Shown here: positions 16,424 through 24,733 of the stretch, piece after piece
Layout of the letters: every line of letters begins with the position of its first letter
How positions within the stretch are numbered: the stretch's first letter is position 1
Source: Klebsiella pneumoniae
Lineage (GTDB): Bacteria; Myxococcota_A; UBA796; SXON01
Assembly (NCBI GenBank): GCA_945862325.1
Contig: CAMAXZ010000041.1
Span: forward strand, 1 to 37,387
DNA length: 37,387 bases
Reading direction: 5' to 3'
Program-made: the position numbers and the translations under genes
The notes under the pieces: model-generated
Databases searched by the model: none
Told to the model about the DNA's origin: nothing
The model's input: only the letters and a program-made list of their open reading frames with translations

Positions 16424-16475
16424 CCAAGGCGGATAACGCGACCCGCGCGTCGACGGTCGCGCACGGCGCCGGCAG

Positions 16476-16607
16476 GTGCACCAGTTGGCCGACAGCGCGA
16501 TCCTCCACCACCTCGCGGCCGACGCGAAGCTCCTGATCGTCGGCGCGGTGTACGACCTCGACTCCGGAAAGGCGCACTTCTTGGACGACGCGGCCGCGCA
16601 CCACTGA
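16476..16607 (+). pseudogene. C-terminal remnant of a beta-carbonic anhydrase
   Basis: Forty-three codons from GTG 16476 to TGA 16607 encode VHQLADSAILHHLAADAKLL then IVGAVYDLDSGKAHFLDDA. The LxIVGAVYDLDTGxVxFL block is the distinctive last strand pair of bacterial beta-carbonic anhydrases. In frame, a TAA lies upstream at 16434-16436, and nothing resembling the zinc-binding Cys/His motifs precedes it. This is therefore a tail left by deletion or replacement of the rest of the gene. The leftward lipoprotein gene starting at 16423 occupies the place of the missing part. Confidence 0.7.
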
Positions 16608-16616
16608 GGGCGCCGC

Positions 16617-17780
16617 TCAGCCCACGGCCAGGACGAGGAGGGCATACAGCACGAGCGCGCCACCGCAGACGCCCAAGGCGGGCGCGAGCCCGAGCGTCGC
16701 CGCGAGCCACCCCCCGAGCAGGCTGCCAAGCGCCTGGCCACCCACGGCGAACGTAAGATAGAACGCCAGGGATCGCGCGCGCGCCTCCGCCGGGGCGCGC
16801 ATCTGAACCGCCGCGTTGATCGTGCTGATCGTGCCGATCCACCCGGCGCCGCACACCGCCGCGCCGCCGACCGCCTCCCATTCGACGTCGGCGCCGGCGA
16901 GGAGGGCGAAGCCGGCGGACGCGAGGAGCGACGTGCCGGCGATCATCCACTTCTCCCCTACCCTTCGCGCCACCGACGCCACGGCGAGGCCGGCCGACAC
17001 GGCCCCGATGCCGAACGCGCTCAGGAGGTGCCCGTATTGTGCGGCTTCGCCGTGGATCGCGTCGCGCGCCACGACCGCGAGGAGCGACAGGGACGGCATC
17101 GCGAAGAGCCCGAACACGAAGACGAGGCCGAAGAGACGCACGAGGGTGGGGTCGGAGAGCGGGCTCGGACGCTCCACGGCGACCGCGCTCGGCGGCTGCG
17201 GCGCGAGCTGCCAGAGGAGCGCCCCGATCACGAGGTACGACGCCGCGTTGGTGGAGAACGCGGCGGCGGGGCCGACGTTCACGAGCATCCAGGCGCCGGC
17301 GGCGGGGCCCACGGCGCGCGCGAGGTTGAAGCCCGTGCTCATCAAGGCCACGGCCTTGGGCACCTCGTCATCGGGCACCTGGCGGGGCACCGTGGCCTGC
17401 CACGCGGGCCCGTTGAGCGCGCCCAGGACGCCGAGCAGGCCCGTGCAGCCCAGCAGGACCGGCAGGGTGAGGTGGCCGAGCGCGGCGAGCAGCGCCATGG
17501 CGGACGTGACGATGGCGAGGCCCGCGTGCGTGAGGATCAGCACGGTACGCCGGTCGTTGCGGTCCGCGAGCACGCCCGCGGCCACGGAGAGCACGACCAT
17601 CGGCAACAGCTGGAGCGTGTCGACCGCGCTGACGACGAGCGGGGACTCCGACAGGGTGGCGGCGGTCCACCGCGCCGCCACGTTGTGCACCCACGTGCCG
17701 AGAAAGGACACGACGCCCGCCAACCACAGCGCGCGGAACCGCGCGTGGCGAAGAGGGACGAACGGCCCGCGCCCGCTCAC
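16617..17780 (-). CDS. MFS transporter, EntS-like/MFS_3 group
   Basis: 387 residues with about 11-12 hydrophobic segments. The N-terminal region (PLRHARFRALWLAGVVSFLGTWVHNVAARW), the A-like motif loop VAAGVLADRNDRRTVL and the family-typical NGPAWQATVPRQVPDDEVPKA place it in the MFS_3/enterobactin-exporter-like group, inner-membrane proton-driven exporters of small molecules. The substrate cannot be read from the sequence. Start GTG at 17780. The upstream acyl-CoA dehydrogenase gene ends only six bases away on the same strand, so the two are probably cotranscribed. Its 3' end lies ten bases from the carbonic anhydrase remnant. Confidence 0.9.
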   Translation of the reverse strand: MSGRGPFVPLRHARFRALWLAGVVSFLGTWVHNVAARWTAATLSESPLVVSAVDTLQLLPMVVLSVAAGVLADRNDRRTVLILTHAGLAIVTSAMALLAALGHLTLPVLLGCTGLLGVLGALNGPAWQATVPRQVPDDEVPKAVALMSTGFNLARAVGPAAGAWMLVNVGPAAAFSTNAASYLVIGALLWQLAPQPPSAVAVERPSPLSDPTLVRLFGLVFVFGLFAMPSLSLLAVVARDAIHGEAAQYGHLLSAFGIGAVSAGLAVASVARRVGEKWMIAGTSLLASAGFALLAGADVEWEAVGGAAVCGAGWIGTISTINAAVQMRAPAEARARSLAFYLTFAVGGQALGSLLGGWLAATLGLAPALGVCGGALVLYALLVLAVG

Positions 17781-17786
17781 CGCCCG

Positions 17787-18941
17787 CTACTTGTTGCGGA
17801 ACATCATCTCGCGCGCGACGATGAGGCGCTGGATCTGCGAGGTACCCTCGTAGATCTGGAAGATCTTCGCGTCGCGCATCCACTTCTCGACCGGGTACTC
17901 GTTGCTGTACCCGTTGCCGCCGAGGATCTGCACCGCGTCGGAGGTGACCTTCTGCGCCATGTCGGCGCAGAACGCCTTCGCCATCGAGCTCTCCTTGGTG
18001 TTCCGGAGGCCGCGATCCTTCAAGGAGGCGGCGTTCCAGCACAAGAAGCGCCCGGCATCGATGTTCATCGCCATCTCGGCGAGCATGAACTGGATTGCCT
18101 GGTGGTTGGCGATGGGCGCGCCCATGGTGACCCGCTGCAGCGCGTACTCCTGCGCGTACTCCATCGAGGCGCGGGCGACGCCGACGGCGGCCGCCGCCAC
18201 CGCCGCGCGGGTGTAGTCGAACGCGTGCATCGCGAGGGCCCAGCCGTCGCCCACGCGACCGACCACGTTCTCTTCGGGCACCTCGACATTGTCGAAGTTG
18301 ACCGCGCGCGTGTCCGACGCACGCTGGCCCATGTTCCACTCCTTCTTGCCGACACTGACGCCGGCCCAGCTCTTCTCGACGATGAAGCCCGTCATTCCGC
18401 CCTTCGCCTTGCGGGCCGGGTCGGTGAGCGCGACGACGAAGTACCAGTCGGCGGGGCCGGCGTTGGTGATCCACATCTTGTTGCCGTTGAGGATGTAGCG
18501 ATCGCCCTGCTTCACGGCGGTGGACTTCATGGCCTGCACGTCGGAGCCGGCGTTGGGCTCGGTGACGGCGTAGGCGCAGAGGCTGAACTGCTCGGTCATC
18601 GGGGTGAGGTACTTGCGCTTGAGCGCCTCCGTGCCGCCCAGGATGACCGGCTGCTGCGCGAGGCCGTTCGCCTCGATCGCCGTGCCGATGCCGCTGCACC
18701 CCCAGGCGAGCTCCTCGGCGATGAGCACGCCGTCGATGGCGTTGAGCCCGAGGCCGCCGAAGTCCGGCTCGACGTGCGTGTTCATGAGGCCGGCCTCCCA
18801 GGCCTTGCGGAGCACGTCGTACGCGTACTCGCCCGTCTGGTCGTGATGCGGGGCGGCGGGGCGCATGACGTCGCGGGCGAAGTTCCGGGCGAGCTCCTGG
18901 AGCTGGAGCTGGTCGTCGGAGAGCGCGAAGGACACGGACAC
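17787..18941 (-). CDS. Acyl-CoA dehydrogenase
   Basis: 384 residues, the normal length of short/medium-chain acyl-CoA dehydrogenases, which are FAD enzymes introducing the alpha-beta double bond in beta-oxidation or amino-acid catabolism. Visible landmarks are CAYAVTEPNAGSDVQAMKSTA and the WITNAGPADWYFVVA FAD-binding region. MGQRASDTRAV and QILGGNGYSNEYPVEKWMRDAKI also fit. The C-terminal IYEGTSQIQRLIVAR holds the catalytic base Glu365. The start is a GTG at 18941 with CGGAG just upstream. It is followed after six bases by the MFS gene. Chain-length preference cannot be decided from sequence alone. Confidence 0.94.
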   Translation of the reverse strand: MSVSFALSDDQLQLQELARNFARDVMRPAAPHHDQTGEYAYDVLRKAWEAGLMNTHVEPDFGGLGLNAIDGVLIAEELAWGCSGIGTAIEANGLAQQPVILGGTEALKRKYLTPMTEQFSLCAYAVTEPNAGSDVQAMKSTAVKQGDRYILNGNKMWITNAGPADWYFVVALTDPARKAKGGMTGFIVEKSWAGVSVGKKEWNMGQRASDTRAVNFDNVEVPEENVVGRVGDGWALAMHAFDYTRAAVAAAAVGVARASMEYAQEYALQRVTMGAPIANHQAIQFMLAEMAMNIDAGRFLCWNAASLKDRGLRNTKESSMAKAFCADMAQKVTSDAVQILGGNGYSNEYPVEKWMRDAKIFQIYEGTSQIQRLIVAREMMFRNK

Positions 18942-19031
18942 GGGGACTCCGGGGTCGATTGGGGGTCCCCGCTACTAACCGCGCCGCACCGGGGGCGCGC
19001 AGGGTGATTACGGTTCGACCCGAGCTGAGAC

Positions 19032-19583
19032 ATGGATCACACCGCGATCGACACCCTCCCCACTCCCAATCCGGACGCGCTGATGTTCCGGGTGCAAGAG
19101 ATGCTCGTTCCTTCGGGCACCTTTGAGTTCGACGACCGCGCGCGCGCGTCGGACGCGCCGCTCCCCAGGCGCCTGTTCGACCTCACGGGCGTCGTGTCCG
19201 TGCTCGTCGCGCCGCGGTTCGTCACGGTCAACAAGGTCAACGACATCCCCTGGCCCGAGCTCGTCCCACAGATCAAGGCGTCGATCCGCGACTTCCTCGA
19301 CAGCGGCGACATCGCGGTGCCCGACGAGGAGCTCTCCTACGGGCACATCTCCGACCCGGTGGAGCGCAAGGTCATCGCGCTGCTCGACGAGTTCATCCGT
19401 CCCGCGGTGGCGCAGGACGGCGGCGACATCGTGTACCGCGGCCTCGAGGACGGCGTCGTGTTGCTCAAGCTCATCGGGAGCTGCTCCACCTGCCCCTCGA
19501 GCACCGCCACCCTGGCCCTCGGCGTCGAGCGGATGTTGCTCGAAGAGGTGCCCGAGGTGCGTGGGGTGCGGCAGGTGGACTGA
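19032..19583 (+). CDS. nfu: Two-domain Nfu/NifU-like iron-sulfur scaffold
   Basis: 183 residues with two modules. The N-terminal Nfu domain is at about residues 8-90: TPNPDALMF, then VVSVLVAPRFVTVNKVNDIPW. The C-terminal NifU-like domain is at about 108-180 and carries the Fe-S-binding CxxC as Cys151 and Cys154 in GSCSTCPSS, preceded by IRPAVAQDGGDIVY. This layout matches the mitochondrial/alphaproteobacterial-type NFU1 rather than the single-domain bacterial NfuA. It carries or delivers Fe-S clusters in the cytoplasm. The ATG at 19032 diverges from the acyl-CoA dehydrogenase 90 bases away. The stop is in frame with, and 33 bases before, the next ATG. Confidence 0.92.
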   Translation: MDHTAIDTLPTPNPDALMFRVQEMLVPSGTFEFDDRARASDAPLPRRLFDLTGVVSVLVAPRFVTVNKVNDIPWPELVPQIKASIRDFLDSGDIAVPDEELSYGHISDPVERKVIALLDEFIRPAVAQDGGDIVYRGLEDGVVLLKLIGSCSTCPSSTATLALGVERMLLEEVPEVRGVRQVD

Positions 19584-19616
19584 CCGCCCGGCGGTGGGGC
19601 GGTTAGCGGCGGGCGC

Positions 19617-20726
19617 ATGATCTTCGCCCTCCTGTTCGCCTGCGCCTCGGAGCCCACCTGGGTGTCGAGGGACGACCTCGAGCACGCCGCCGCGAAGGGC
19701 GACGCCCCAATCCTGTGCGCCGGCCTCAAGATGAAGGACGACGGCACGCGCCTCCAGGCCGCGCAGTGGTTCAAGGACTTCGGCGGAGACACGAGCTGCG
19801 TCTGCACGCGGATCGTGCGTGAGGGCCGGTGGGACGAGAAGATCCTCACCGGGCTGTCCGGCGCGGACAACGCCGAGAAGCTCGCATGCGTGGGCGACGT
19901 CCTCGACGACGCCGCGCTCCCCGATCGCCCGGGCCTCGTGCGCGCCCTGAGCAAGCTCCCCGTGGCGCGGCCGCGGCTCCAGAAGGCGGCGTTGGAGGAC
20001 GCCGACAAGGCGGTGCGCCTCGCGGCGTGGGCCGCCTTCCGCGGCGTGAAGGACCCCGCCACGCTCGACCTCCTCGTCACCCGGCTCGGCTCGACGACCG
20101 ACGCGGAGGAGCGCGCGGCGATCGTGGGCGCGCTCTACGGGCAGGCGAAGGCCGAGGCCACGCTGCGCAAGGTGCTCGCGGAGGACGCCGACCCCGCCAC
20201 GCGCGCCGCGGCGCTCACGAGCCTCCAGGCGCTCGACCTGAGCGACCGCAGCGCGTTGCTGTGCGCCGGGGTCCGCGACGCCGAGCCGTCGGTGCGCGCG
20301 CGGGCGGTCGCGGCCCTGCGCGCCACGCGCAACCCCGAGCAGCTCGCCTGCCTCCGCGAGCGCATGCTCGTCCCGGAGCCCGACGCCGACGTGCGCGTGG
20401 CGCTGCTCGACGCGGTGGGCGCGTCGCCGGCGCCGGAGGCCGCCAAGGCCCTGTGCGACGCCGCGCCGGTGTGGGTCGCCACGTTCGTCACGGCCACGGA
20501 GGTTGCTCCGAGCGACGACATCCTCAAGGCGCAGAACGACCGCGACCACGAGAACACCTACGAGTGCGCGACGGCGGCGCTGCGGCAGCCCGGCTTGTCG
20601 TGCTGGGCGAAGTCCTACGCCGCGGGCCACGTCGTGGCGATGGGCGGTCGCGTGTCGATCCCGCGCTGCGAGCCGCAGGGCGCTTCTCCGGGCGGCGGCG
20701 GCGGCAAGGAAGTCAGCTTCGAATAG
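19617..20726 (+). CDS. HEAT-repeat lipoprotein
   Basis: 369 residues. The ATG at 19617 is forced: the in-frame codons back to the nfu stop at 19581 contain no ATG, GTG or TTG. The signal is therefore only MIFALLFAC, with Cys at position 9 and no positive charge. The body is a run of helical HEAT-like units rich in Ala/Leu/Asp (for example ALEDADKAVRLAAWAAFRGV, LAEDADPATRAAALTSLQAL, GVRDAEPSVRARAVAALRAT, PEPDADVRVALLDAVGA). Paired cysteines flank the repeat solenoid at both ends. The C-terminus is Gly/Ser-rich with a GGGGG run. It is probably an outer-membrane-anchored scaffold; no enzymatic motif is seen. Confidence 0.82.
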   Translation: MIFALLFACASEPTWVSRDDLEHAAAKGDAPILCAGLKMKDDGTRLQAAQWFKDFGGDTSCVCTRIVREGRWDEKILTGLSGADNAEKLACVGDVLDDAALPDRPGLVRALSKLPVARPRLQKAALEDADKAVRLAAWAAFRGVKDPATLDLLVTRLGSTTDAEERAAIVGALYGQAKAEATLRKVLAEDADPATRAAALTSLQALDLSDRSALLCAGVRDAEPSVRARAVAALRATRNPEQLACLRERMLVPEPDADVRVALLDAVGASPAPEAAKALCDAAPVWVATFVTATEVAPSDDILKAQNDRDHENTYECATAALRQPGLSCWAKSYAAGHVVAMGGRVSIPRCEPQGASPGGGGGKEVSFE

Positions 20727-20745
20727 ACTGCACCAGGAGCACCGA

Positions 20746-21186
20746 ATGCCCACGTTGACCGAGGTCGTGAAGGATCCCGCCCGCCGCAAGCGCGTCGTCG
20801 ACGACGGCGTCGCCGTCATCGAGGCCGAGGTGGCCGACAAGGGCGGCCTGACCGGCATGGCGATCAAGGCCGCCTTCGGGGTCGTCTCCCGGGTGAAGCC
20901 GGGGTTCGTCGGCGGCACGCTCAACCACCTGCTCGACGACTTCGCCCGTCAAGTCGACCCCTTCTGGATCGACTGCCAGGCCAAGGGCGCCGACGCGCGG
21001 ACGTTCTTCGTGCAGAACGGACCGAAGATCGCCGACGCCCTGCTCAGCATCACCGACGGGCGGGCGCGCGGCGCCTCGGGCCCGGTGCGCACCACCTACG
21101 ACCGCCTGCGTCCGGAGGCGCAGAAGCACGTCGTCGCGGCCATGCCACGCCTCGGCGACCTGATCCGCAAGCACGCGAGCGCCTGA
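20746..21186 (+). CDS. Small conserved protein (DUF6918-like)
   Basis: 146 residues, with an ATG at 20746 seven bases after a clear AGGAG. The protein is mostly helical: MPTLTEVVKDPARRKRVVDD at the start, then a conserved middle with GLTGMAIKAAFGVVSRVKPG and LNHLLDDFARQVDPFW, and a C-terminal RPEAQKHVVAAMPRLGDLI. I recall this pattern from a small uncharacterised actinobacterial and myxobacterial family (DUF6918). That match is from memory and should be treated as tentative. There is no signal peptide or transmembrane segment, so it is cytoplasmic. It lies 19 bases after the HEAT lipoprotein and five bases before the fRMsr gene, suggesting one transcript. Confidence 0.8.
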   Translation: MPTLTEVVKDPARRKRVVDDGVAVIEAEVADKGGLTGMAIKAAFGVVSRVKPGFVGGTLNHLLDDFARQVDPFWIDCQAKGADARTFFVQNGPKIADALLSITDGRARGASGPVRTTYDRLRPEAQKHVVAAMPRLGDLIRKHASA

Positions 21187-21191
21187 GCCCC

Positions 21192-21707
21192 GTGGTCTCC
21201 CCTCGCCTTCCGGCCGACGCTCCCCGCGAGGCCCGCGCGGAGGCCTACCGTGAGGTGCTCGCGCGGATCGACGCCGTGCTCGACGGCGAAGACGACTGGG
21301 TGGCCGCGATGGCCACGGTCGTCTGCGAGCTCCATCACGCCTTCGGGCACTACGACTGGACGGGGTTCTACCGCCACGTGGGCGGCCGCCTGCTGGTCAT
21401 CGGCCCCTACCAGGGCGGCCACGGCTGCTTGCGGATCCCCTTCGAACGAGGGGTCTGCGGCGCCGCGGCGCGAGAGGCCCGCACCCAGCTCGTCCCCGAC
21501 GTCGAGGCGTTCCCCGGGCACATCGCCTGCGCCTCGACCACCCGCTCGGAGATCGTGGTGCCCTTGATCACCGACGACGGCCGCGTCCTCGCCGTGCTCG
21601 ACGTCGACAGCGACCTCCCCGCCGCGTTCGACGCCGTCGACCAGGGCGCGCTCGAAGCGTTGTGCGCCCGGCTCACCCGACGGTTCGGGCACGCCGCGCC
21701 GGACTGA
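21192..21707 (+). CDS. msrC: Free methionine-(R)-sulfoxide reductase (GAF domain)
   Basis: 171 residues forming one GAF domain. The family signature is present: YDWTGFYRHVGGRLLVIGPY, GCLRIPFERGVCGAAA, LVPDVEAFPGHIAC and SEIVVPLI. All three redox cysteines are conserved as Cys79, Cys89 and Cys113, with the 10 and 24 residue spacing seen in E. coli fRMsr. The enzyme reduces free L-methionine-(R)-sulfoxide in the cytoplasm, using thioredoxin for recycling. The GTG start at 21192 is five bases after the preceding stop and gives a natural-looking N-terminal helix. It converges with the next gene 27 bases downstream. Confidence 0.92.
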   Translation: MVSPRLPADAPREARAEAYREVLARIDAVLDGEDDWVAAMATVVCELHHAFGHYDWTGFYRHVGGRLLVIGPYQGGHGCLRIPFERGVCGAAAREARTQLVPDVEAFPGHIACASTTRSEIVVPLITDDGRVLAVLDVDSDLPAAFDAVDQGALEALCARLTRRFGHAAPD

Positions 21708-21734
21708 AGGCGGACGTCCTCCGTCCGGCCCCCG

Positions 21735-22478
21735 TCAGCGCCCCACCAACCCCCGTACCGCCGACCACCCGGCGCCCGAAGCCGCCGCCCGCAGGGTCCG
21801 CGCCAGCAGCTCGGCGTCGACGCGCGCATCCTCCGGCGCCGGCCCCGCGCACGCGATCGCCGCGGCGCCGACGGGGTCCGCGGCGCGCTCGCAGCGGGCC
21901 CACCACTCGCACGCCCACGCGAAGGTCTCCCGACGGGCAGGCGGCACCCGCAGCACGGGCGCGTCGGCGGGCGCGAGGTCGAACCGGCGCCGCGGGACGC
22001 TGTGGAGCACGTGGGCGAGCTCGTGCACGAGCACGTCGCCCGCGCGGAAGGCCTCGGGCAGGACGTAGCCGATCGTGGCGTGCGAGAGGCCGTCCAGGGT
22101 CGGCGCGTCGTCGGACAGGGTTGGCGCGCCCATGCCGTCGAGGAGGAGGTTCGCGAGGTCCCAGGCGGTCTCCAGCGGCACGTCCTCGACGAGCGCGGGG
22201 TACGTCGCCGGGGTGACCACCCGCACACACGCCGGCAACCGCGGGAGCACGACGGCGGCCTCGGGGCCGAGCAGCCCCTCCACCATCGGCCGGCACAGCG
22301 CGACCACCCGCGCGTCGAGATCTTGCGGCGCGACGCCGAGCCGCAAGGGCGCGCGACGCGCGCGCCAGGCGACGATGCGGCACAGGATCGACCGCGCGAG
22401 CCGCTCCGCCGCCGGCCGGTCCTTCACCCGCCCGAGGCGCCCGGTGGCCAGGAAGCCCTCGATGAGCTCGTCGCTCAA
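21735..22478 (-). CDS. HExxH metallopeptidase-like protein
   Basis: 247 residues. The likely start is TTG at 22478, which overlaps the glycosyltransferase stop by four bases (TTGA); no ATG occurs until deep in the conserved part. The zinc motif HELAH lies in GDVLVHELAHVLH at about residues 155-165. A possible third ligand Glu is downstream (RRETFAWACEWWARCERAAD). The N-terminal half is helical and Arg-rich (RPAAERLARSILCRIVAW). No known peptidase family is recognised, and there is no signal peptide, so it would act in the cytoplasm. It is the distal gene of a three-gene cassette with two glycosyltransferases. Confidence 0.72.
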   Translation of the reverse strand: MSDELIEGFLATGRLGRVKDRPAAERLARSILCRIVAWRARRAPLRLGVAPQDLDARVVALCRPMVEGLLGPEAAVVLPRLPACVRVVTPATYPALVEDVPLETAWDLANLLLDGMGAPTLSDDAPTLDGLSHATIGYVLPEAFRAGDVLVHELAHVLHSVPRRRFDLAPADAPVLRVPPARRETFAWACEWWARCERAADPVGAAAIACAGPAPEDARVDAELLARTLRAAASGAGWSAVRGLVGR

Positions 22479-23380
22479 GCCTCGCCGCCCGGCAGGGCCT
22501 CGTCCGCGCCGCGCGCCGCCGCGGCGAGGCCCTCCCGCGCCGCATCGAGAAGCAGGCGGGCGGCCGCCGGATCCCGCCAACGCGCCGCGCGCGCCGCGGC
22601 GATGGCCCCGAAGGTCGCGAGGAACGCGGGCACCCCCCGGAGGCCACGGTGCTTCCGTACGAAGTACGCCGTGTTCCGGAAGCGCCACTTCTCGCCGCGC
22701 AGGGCGTCCTCCACGCGCACCCCGCCCGTCGTGGCGCTCAGGTGCACGAGCTCGGCGGCCGGCTCGTAGAGCAGCCGCCAGCCGGCGGCGCGCACCCGGT
22801 AGCCGTAGTCGGTGTCCTCGAGCAGCGCGGTGCCGATGTAGTTCCGGTCGAACCCCCCGACCTGCCGTACGGCCTCGGCGCGGTAGCTCATGTTCGCGCC
22901 CTTGCAGCTCTCGATGAACCGCCGTTCGGTGCCCCAGAGGTTGGTGATCGTGCGGCCCCCCGGCGAGATGTGCGCCGACGTGTCCCGCGCGTTCGGCCGC
23001 ACGCTTCGCTCGATGACCCGGCCGGTCACGCCGCCCAGATCCGACCACACGACGTACGGCGCGAGGTGGGCGTCGAGGAACCCAGGATCGACGAAGAGGA
23101 TGTCGTCGTCCAGGAAGAGCAGGATCGACCCCCGGGCCCGCACGATGCCCTCGTTGCGGGCGTTCGGGAGGCCCTTGACGGGGAGGTGCACATAGCGGAT
23201 GCGCGCGTCGTTCAGCGTCGCGAGGAATCGCTCGTTCGCCTCGCGACCCGGGGGATCCGACTGATCGACCACCAACAGCTCCCAGTCGGCGAAGCGCTGG
23301 CCCAGCAGGCCGCGGACGCTCTCCTGGAACATGCGCCCGCGGTTCAGGGTCGGGATGATGATCGACAGCTCAACCGCCAC
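22475..23380 (-). CDS. Glycosyltransferase family 2
   Basis: 301 residues with a GT-A fold. LSIIIPTLNRGRMFQES is the nucleotide-binding start, and PNARNEGIVRARGSILLFLDDD carries the DxD metal site at residues 91-93. The acceptor-side signature is CKGANMSYRAEAVRQVGGFD followed by LLEDTDYGYRVRAAGW. It transfers a sugar from a nucleotide donor, probably in surface glycan synthesis on the cytoplasmic face. The C-terminal tail is Ala/Arg-rich without obvious transmembrane helices. A GTG start at 23380 overlaps the preceding glycosyltransferase by 11 bases, and its stop overlaps the HExxH gene start. The donor and acceptor cannot be named. Confidence 0.93.
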   Translation of the reverse strand: MAVELSIIIPTLNRGRMFQESVRGLLGQRFADWELLVVDQSDPPGREANERFLATLNDARIRYVHLPVKGLPNARNEGIVRARGSILLFLDDDILFVDPGFLDAHLAPYVVWSDLGGVTGRVIERSVRPNARDTSAHISPGGRTITNLWGTERRFIESCKGANMSYRAEAVRQVGGFDRNYIGTALLEDTDYGYRVRAAGWRLLYEPAAELVHLSATTGGVRVEDALRGEKWRFRNTAYFVRKHRGLRGVPAFLATFGAIAAARAARWRDPAAARLLLDAAREGLAAAARGADEALPGGEA

Positions 23381-24566
23381 GTACCGCCTCCGTGTACAGG
23401 CGCTCGAGGCGCCCGACGCTCGCGTCCCAGGTGTACTCCGCCTCGACCATCGCGCGCCCGGCGGCGCGAACCGCCGGAAGATCGTCGGTCAAGGCGCGCC
23501 GCAGCGCGTCGCGCAGGGCCCCGACGTCGCCGACCGGCACGAGCAGGCCGTTCTCCCCGTCGCGCAGGTACGCGTCGCGCGCCGCCTCGACCGCGTCGCT
23601 CACGATCGCCAGGGCCCCTGCCCACATGCCCTCGAACACGACGCCCCCCACCGTCTCCCCACGCGACGGGAGCACGACCACCGACGCGGCCTTGAACAAC
23701 GCGACCAGGGTGGCGCGGTCCACCGGTCCGAACACGACGCGGTCGCCGAAAGGCCGGGCCGCGGCGCGAACCTGCGCGGCGAACGCGGCGTCGTTGACCG
23801 CACCGGGAATCACGAGCCTCCACCCCGGAATCTCGAGGAGTGGCAACGCGGCCTCCACGAGCCAGTCCGCGCCTTTCTGCGGCGCGAGCCGCGACGGGGC
23901 GAGCACCACGCGGTCCGCGCCGAGTCGAAACCGCGCCCGCACGGCGTCGACCTCGTTCGCGCCGACCGCGTCGAACTCGTCGGGATCCACCGCCATCCCG
24001 ACGTGGAACACCACGTTGTCGAGGCCGAGGCCCTCGCGCAGGCCGCGAGCGGCGCCCGGAGAGTCCGCGATGACCCGCCGCGCACGCGCCAACGCGCGCC
24101 GCACGGGGCCCTTCCACAAGCGCGCGCGCACGCGCTTGTTCCACCCACCGACTCCGCCGAGGATCTCCCCCAGGAAGTCGGCGGTGACGTAGTTCTGCAC
24201 GAGGAGCGGCGTTCCGGTCGCGCGCGCGCGCGCGCTCAGGGCGGCGAGGTGGACCGACGGATAGCCCACGCACACGAGCAGGTCCGCCGGGAGCCAGGCA
24301 TCCGCGAGGAACGCCGGGGTGAGCGCGTCTTGTTCCAAGGGGTTCGGGAACGGGAGCGCGACGCTGGGGCGACGGTGGACACGGACGCCCTCCTCGCGCG
24401 TGCTGCCGGGCGCCGTCCGTTCCGCGAGGTTGAGGTTGGTGTATGTCGTCGTGTGGACGTGAACCTCGTGCCCGCGCGCCGCGAGCCCCTCCGCCTGGTG
24501 CTGGAGGATGACTTCGCCCCCGCCGACGCAGGGTGGGTAGAAGTAGCTGTAGAAGCGGACGCGCAC
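23370..24566 (-). CDS. Glycosyltransferase family 4 (GT-B)
   Basis: 398 residues from the GTG at 24566, chosen because the typical GT4 start VRVRFYSYFYPPCVGGGEV follows directly. An in-frame start at 24659 would add 31 unlikely residues. The GT-B fold is shown by HQAEGLAARGHEVHVHT, VIADSPGAARGLREGLG, the domain junction VLAPSRLAPQKGADWLVEA, and the donor-binding E-x7-E region VVLPSRGETVGGVVFEGMWAGA. It probably builds a surface polysaccharide together with the GT2 that overlaps its 3' end. A 167-base gap separates it from the divergent PLP enzyme gene; I see no convincing promoter in that gap. Confidence 0.92.
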   Translation of the reverse strand: MRVRFYSYFYPPCVGGGEVILQHQAEGLAARGHEVHVHTTTYTNLNLAERTAPGSTREEGVRVHRRPSVALPFPNPLEQDALTPAFLADAWLPADLLVCVGYPSVHLAALSARARATGTPLLVQNYVTADFLGEILGGVGGWNKRVRARLWKGPVRRALARARRVIADSPGAARGLREGLGLDNVVFHVGMAVDPDEFDAVGANEVDAVRARFRLGADRVVLAPSRLAPQKGADWLVEAALPLLEIPGWRLVIPGAVNDAAFAAQVRAAARPFGDRVVFGPVDRATLVALFKAASVVVLPSRGETVGGVVFEGMWAGALAIVSDAVEAARDAYLRDGENGLLVPVGDVGALRDALRRALTDDLPAVRAAGRAMVEAEYTWDASVGRLERLYTEAVRGG

Positions 24567-24733
24567 GGGCGTTGCCCTATCGCGGCGACGCGGGGACACG
24601 GCGAGCACAGGCGACGTCGGCGCGGCGCCGACGCCCCGGGCGACCGGCGAAACAATCACGTCAAAGCTGCTTCTTTTTCTGTGCGACGGCGCCCCGGGCC
24701 ACGCCGCGCTAACCTCCTCGAAACGGAGCCCCC

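Noticed and set aside
14921..16756. Very long open frame on the plus strand (611 codons) across the serine-hydrolase and lipoprotein genes
   Set aside because: It is antisense to two well-supported lipoprotein genes, is rich in Arg, Pro and His as expected from a high-GC shadow frame, and has no recognisable domain.
24224..24238. GC dinucleotide run (alternating C and G) inside the GT4 gene
   Set aside because: It encodes an in-frame Ala/Arg stretch in a helix and the reading frame is intact; common in very high-GC genomes.
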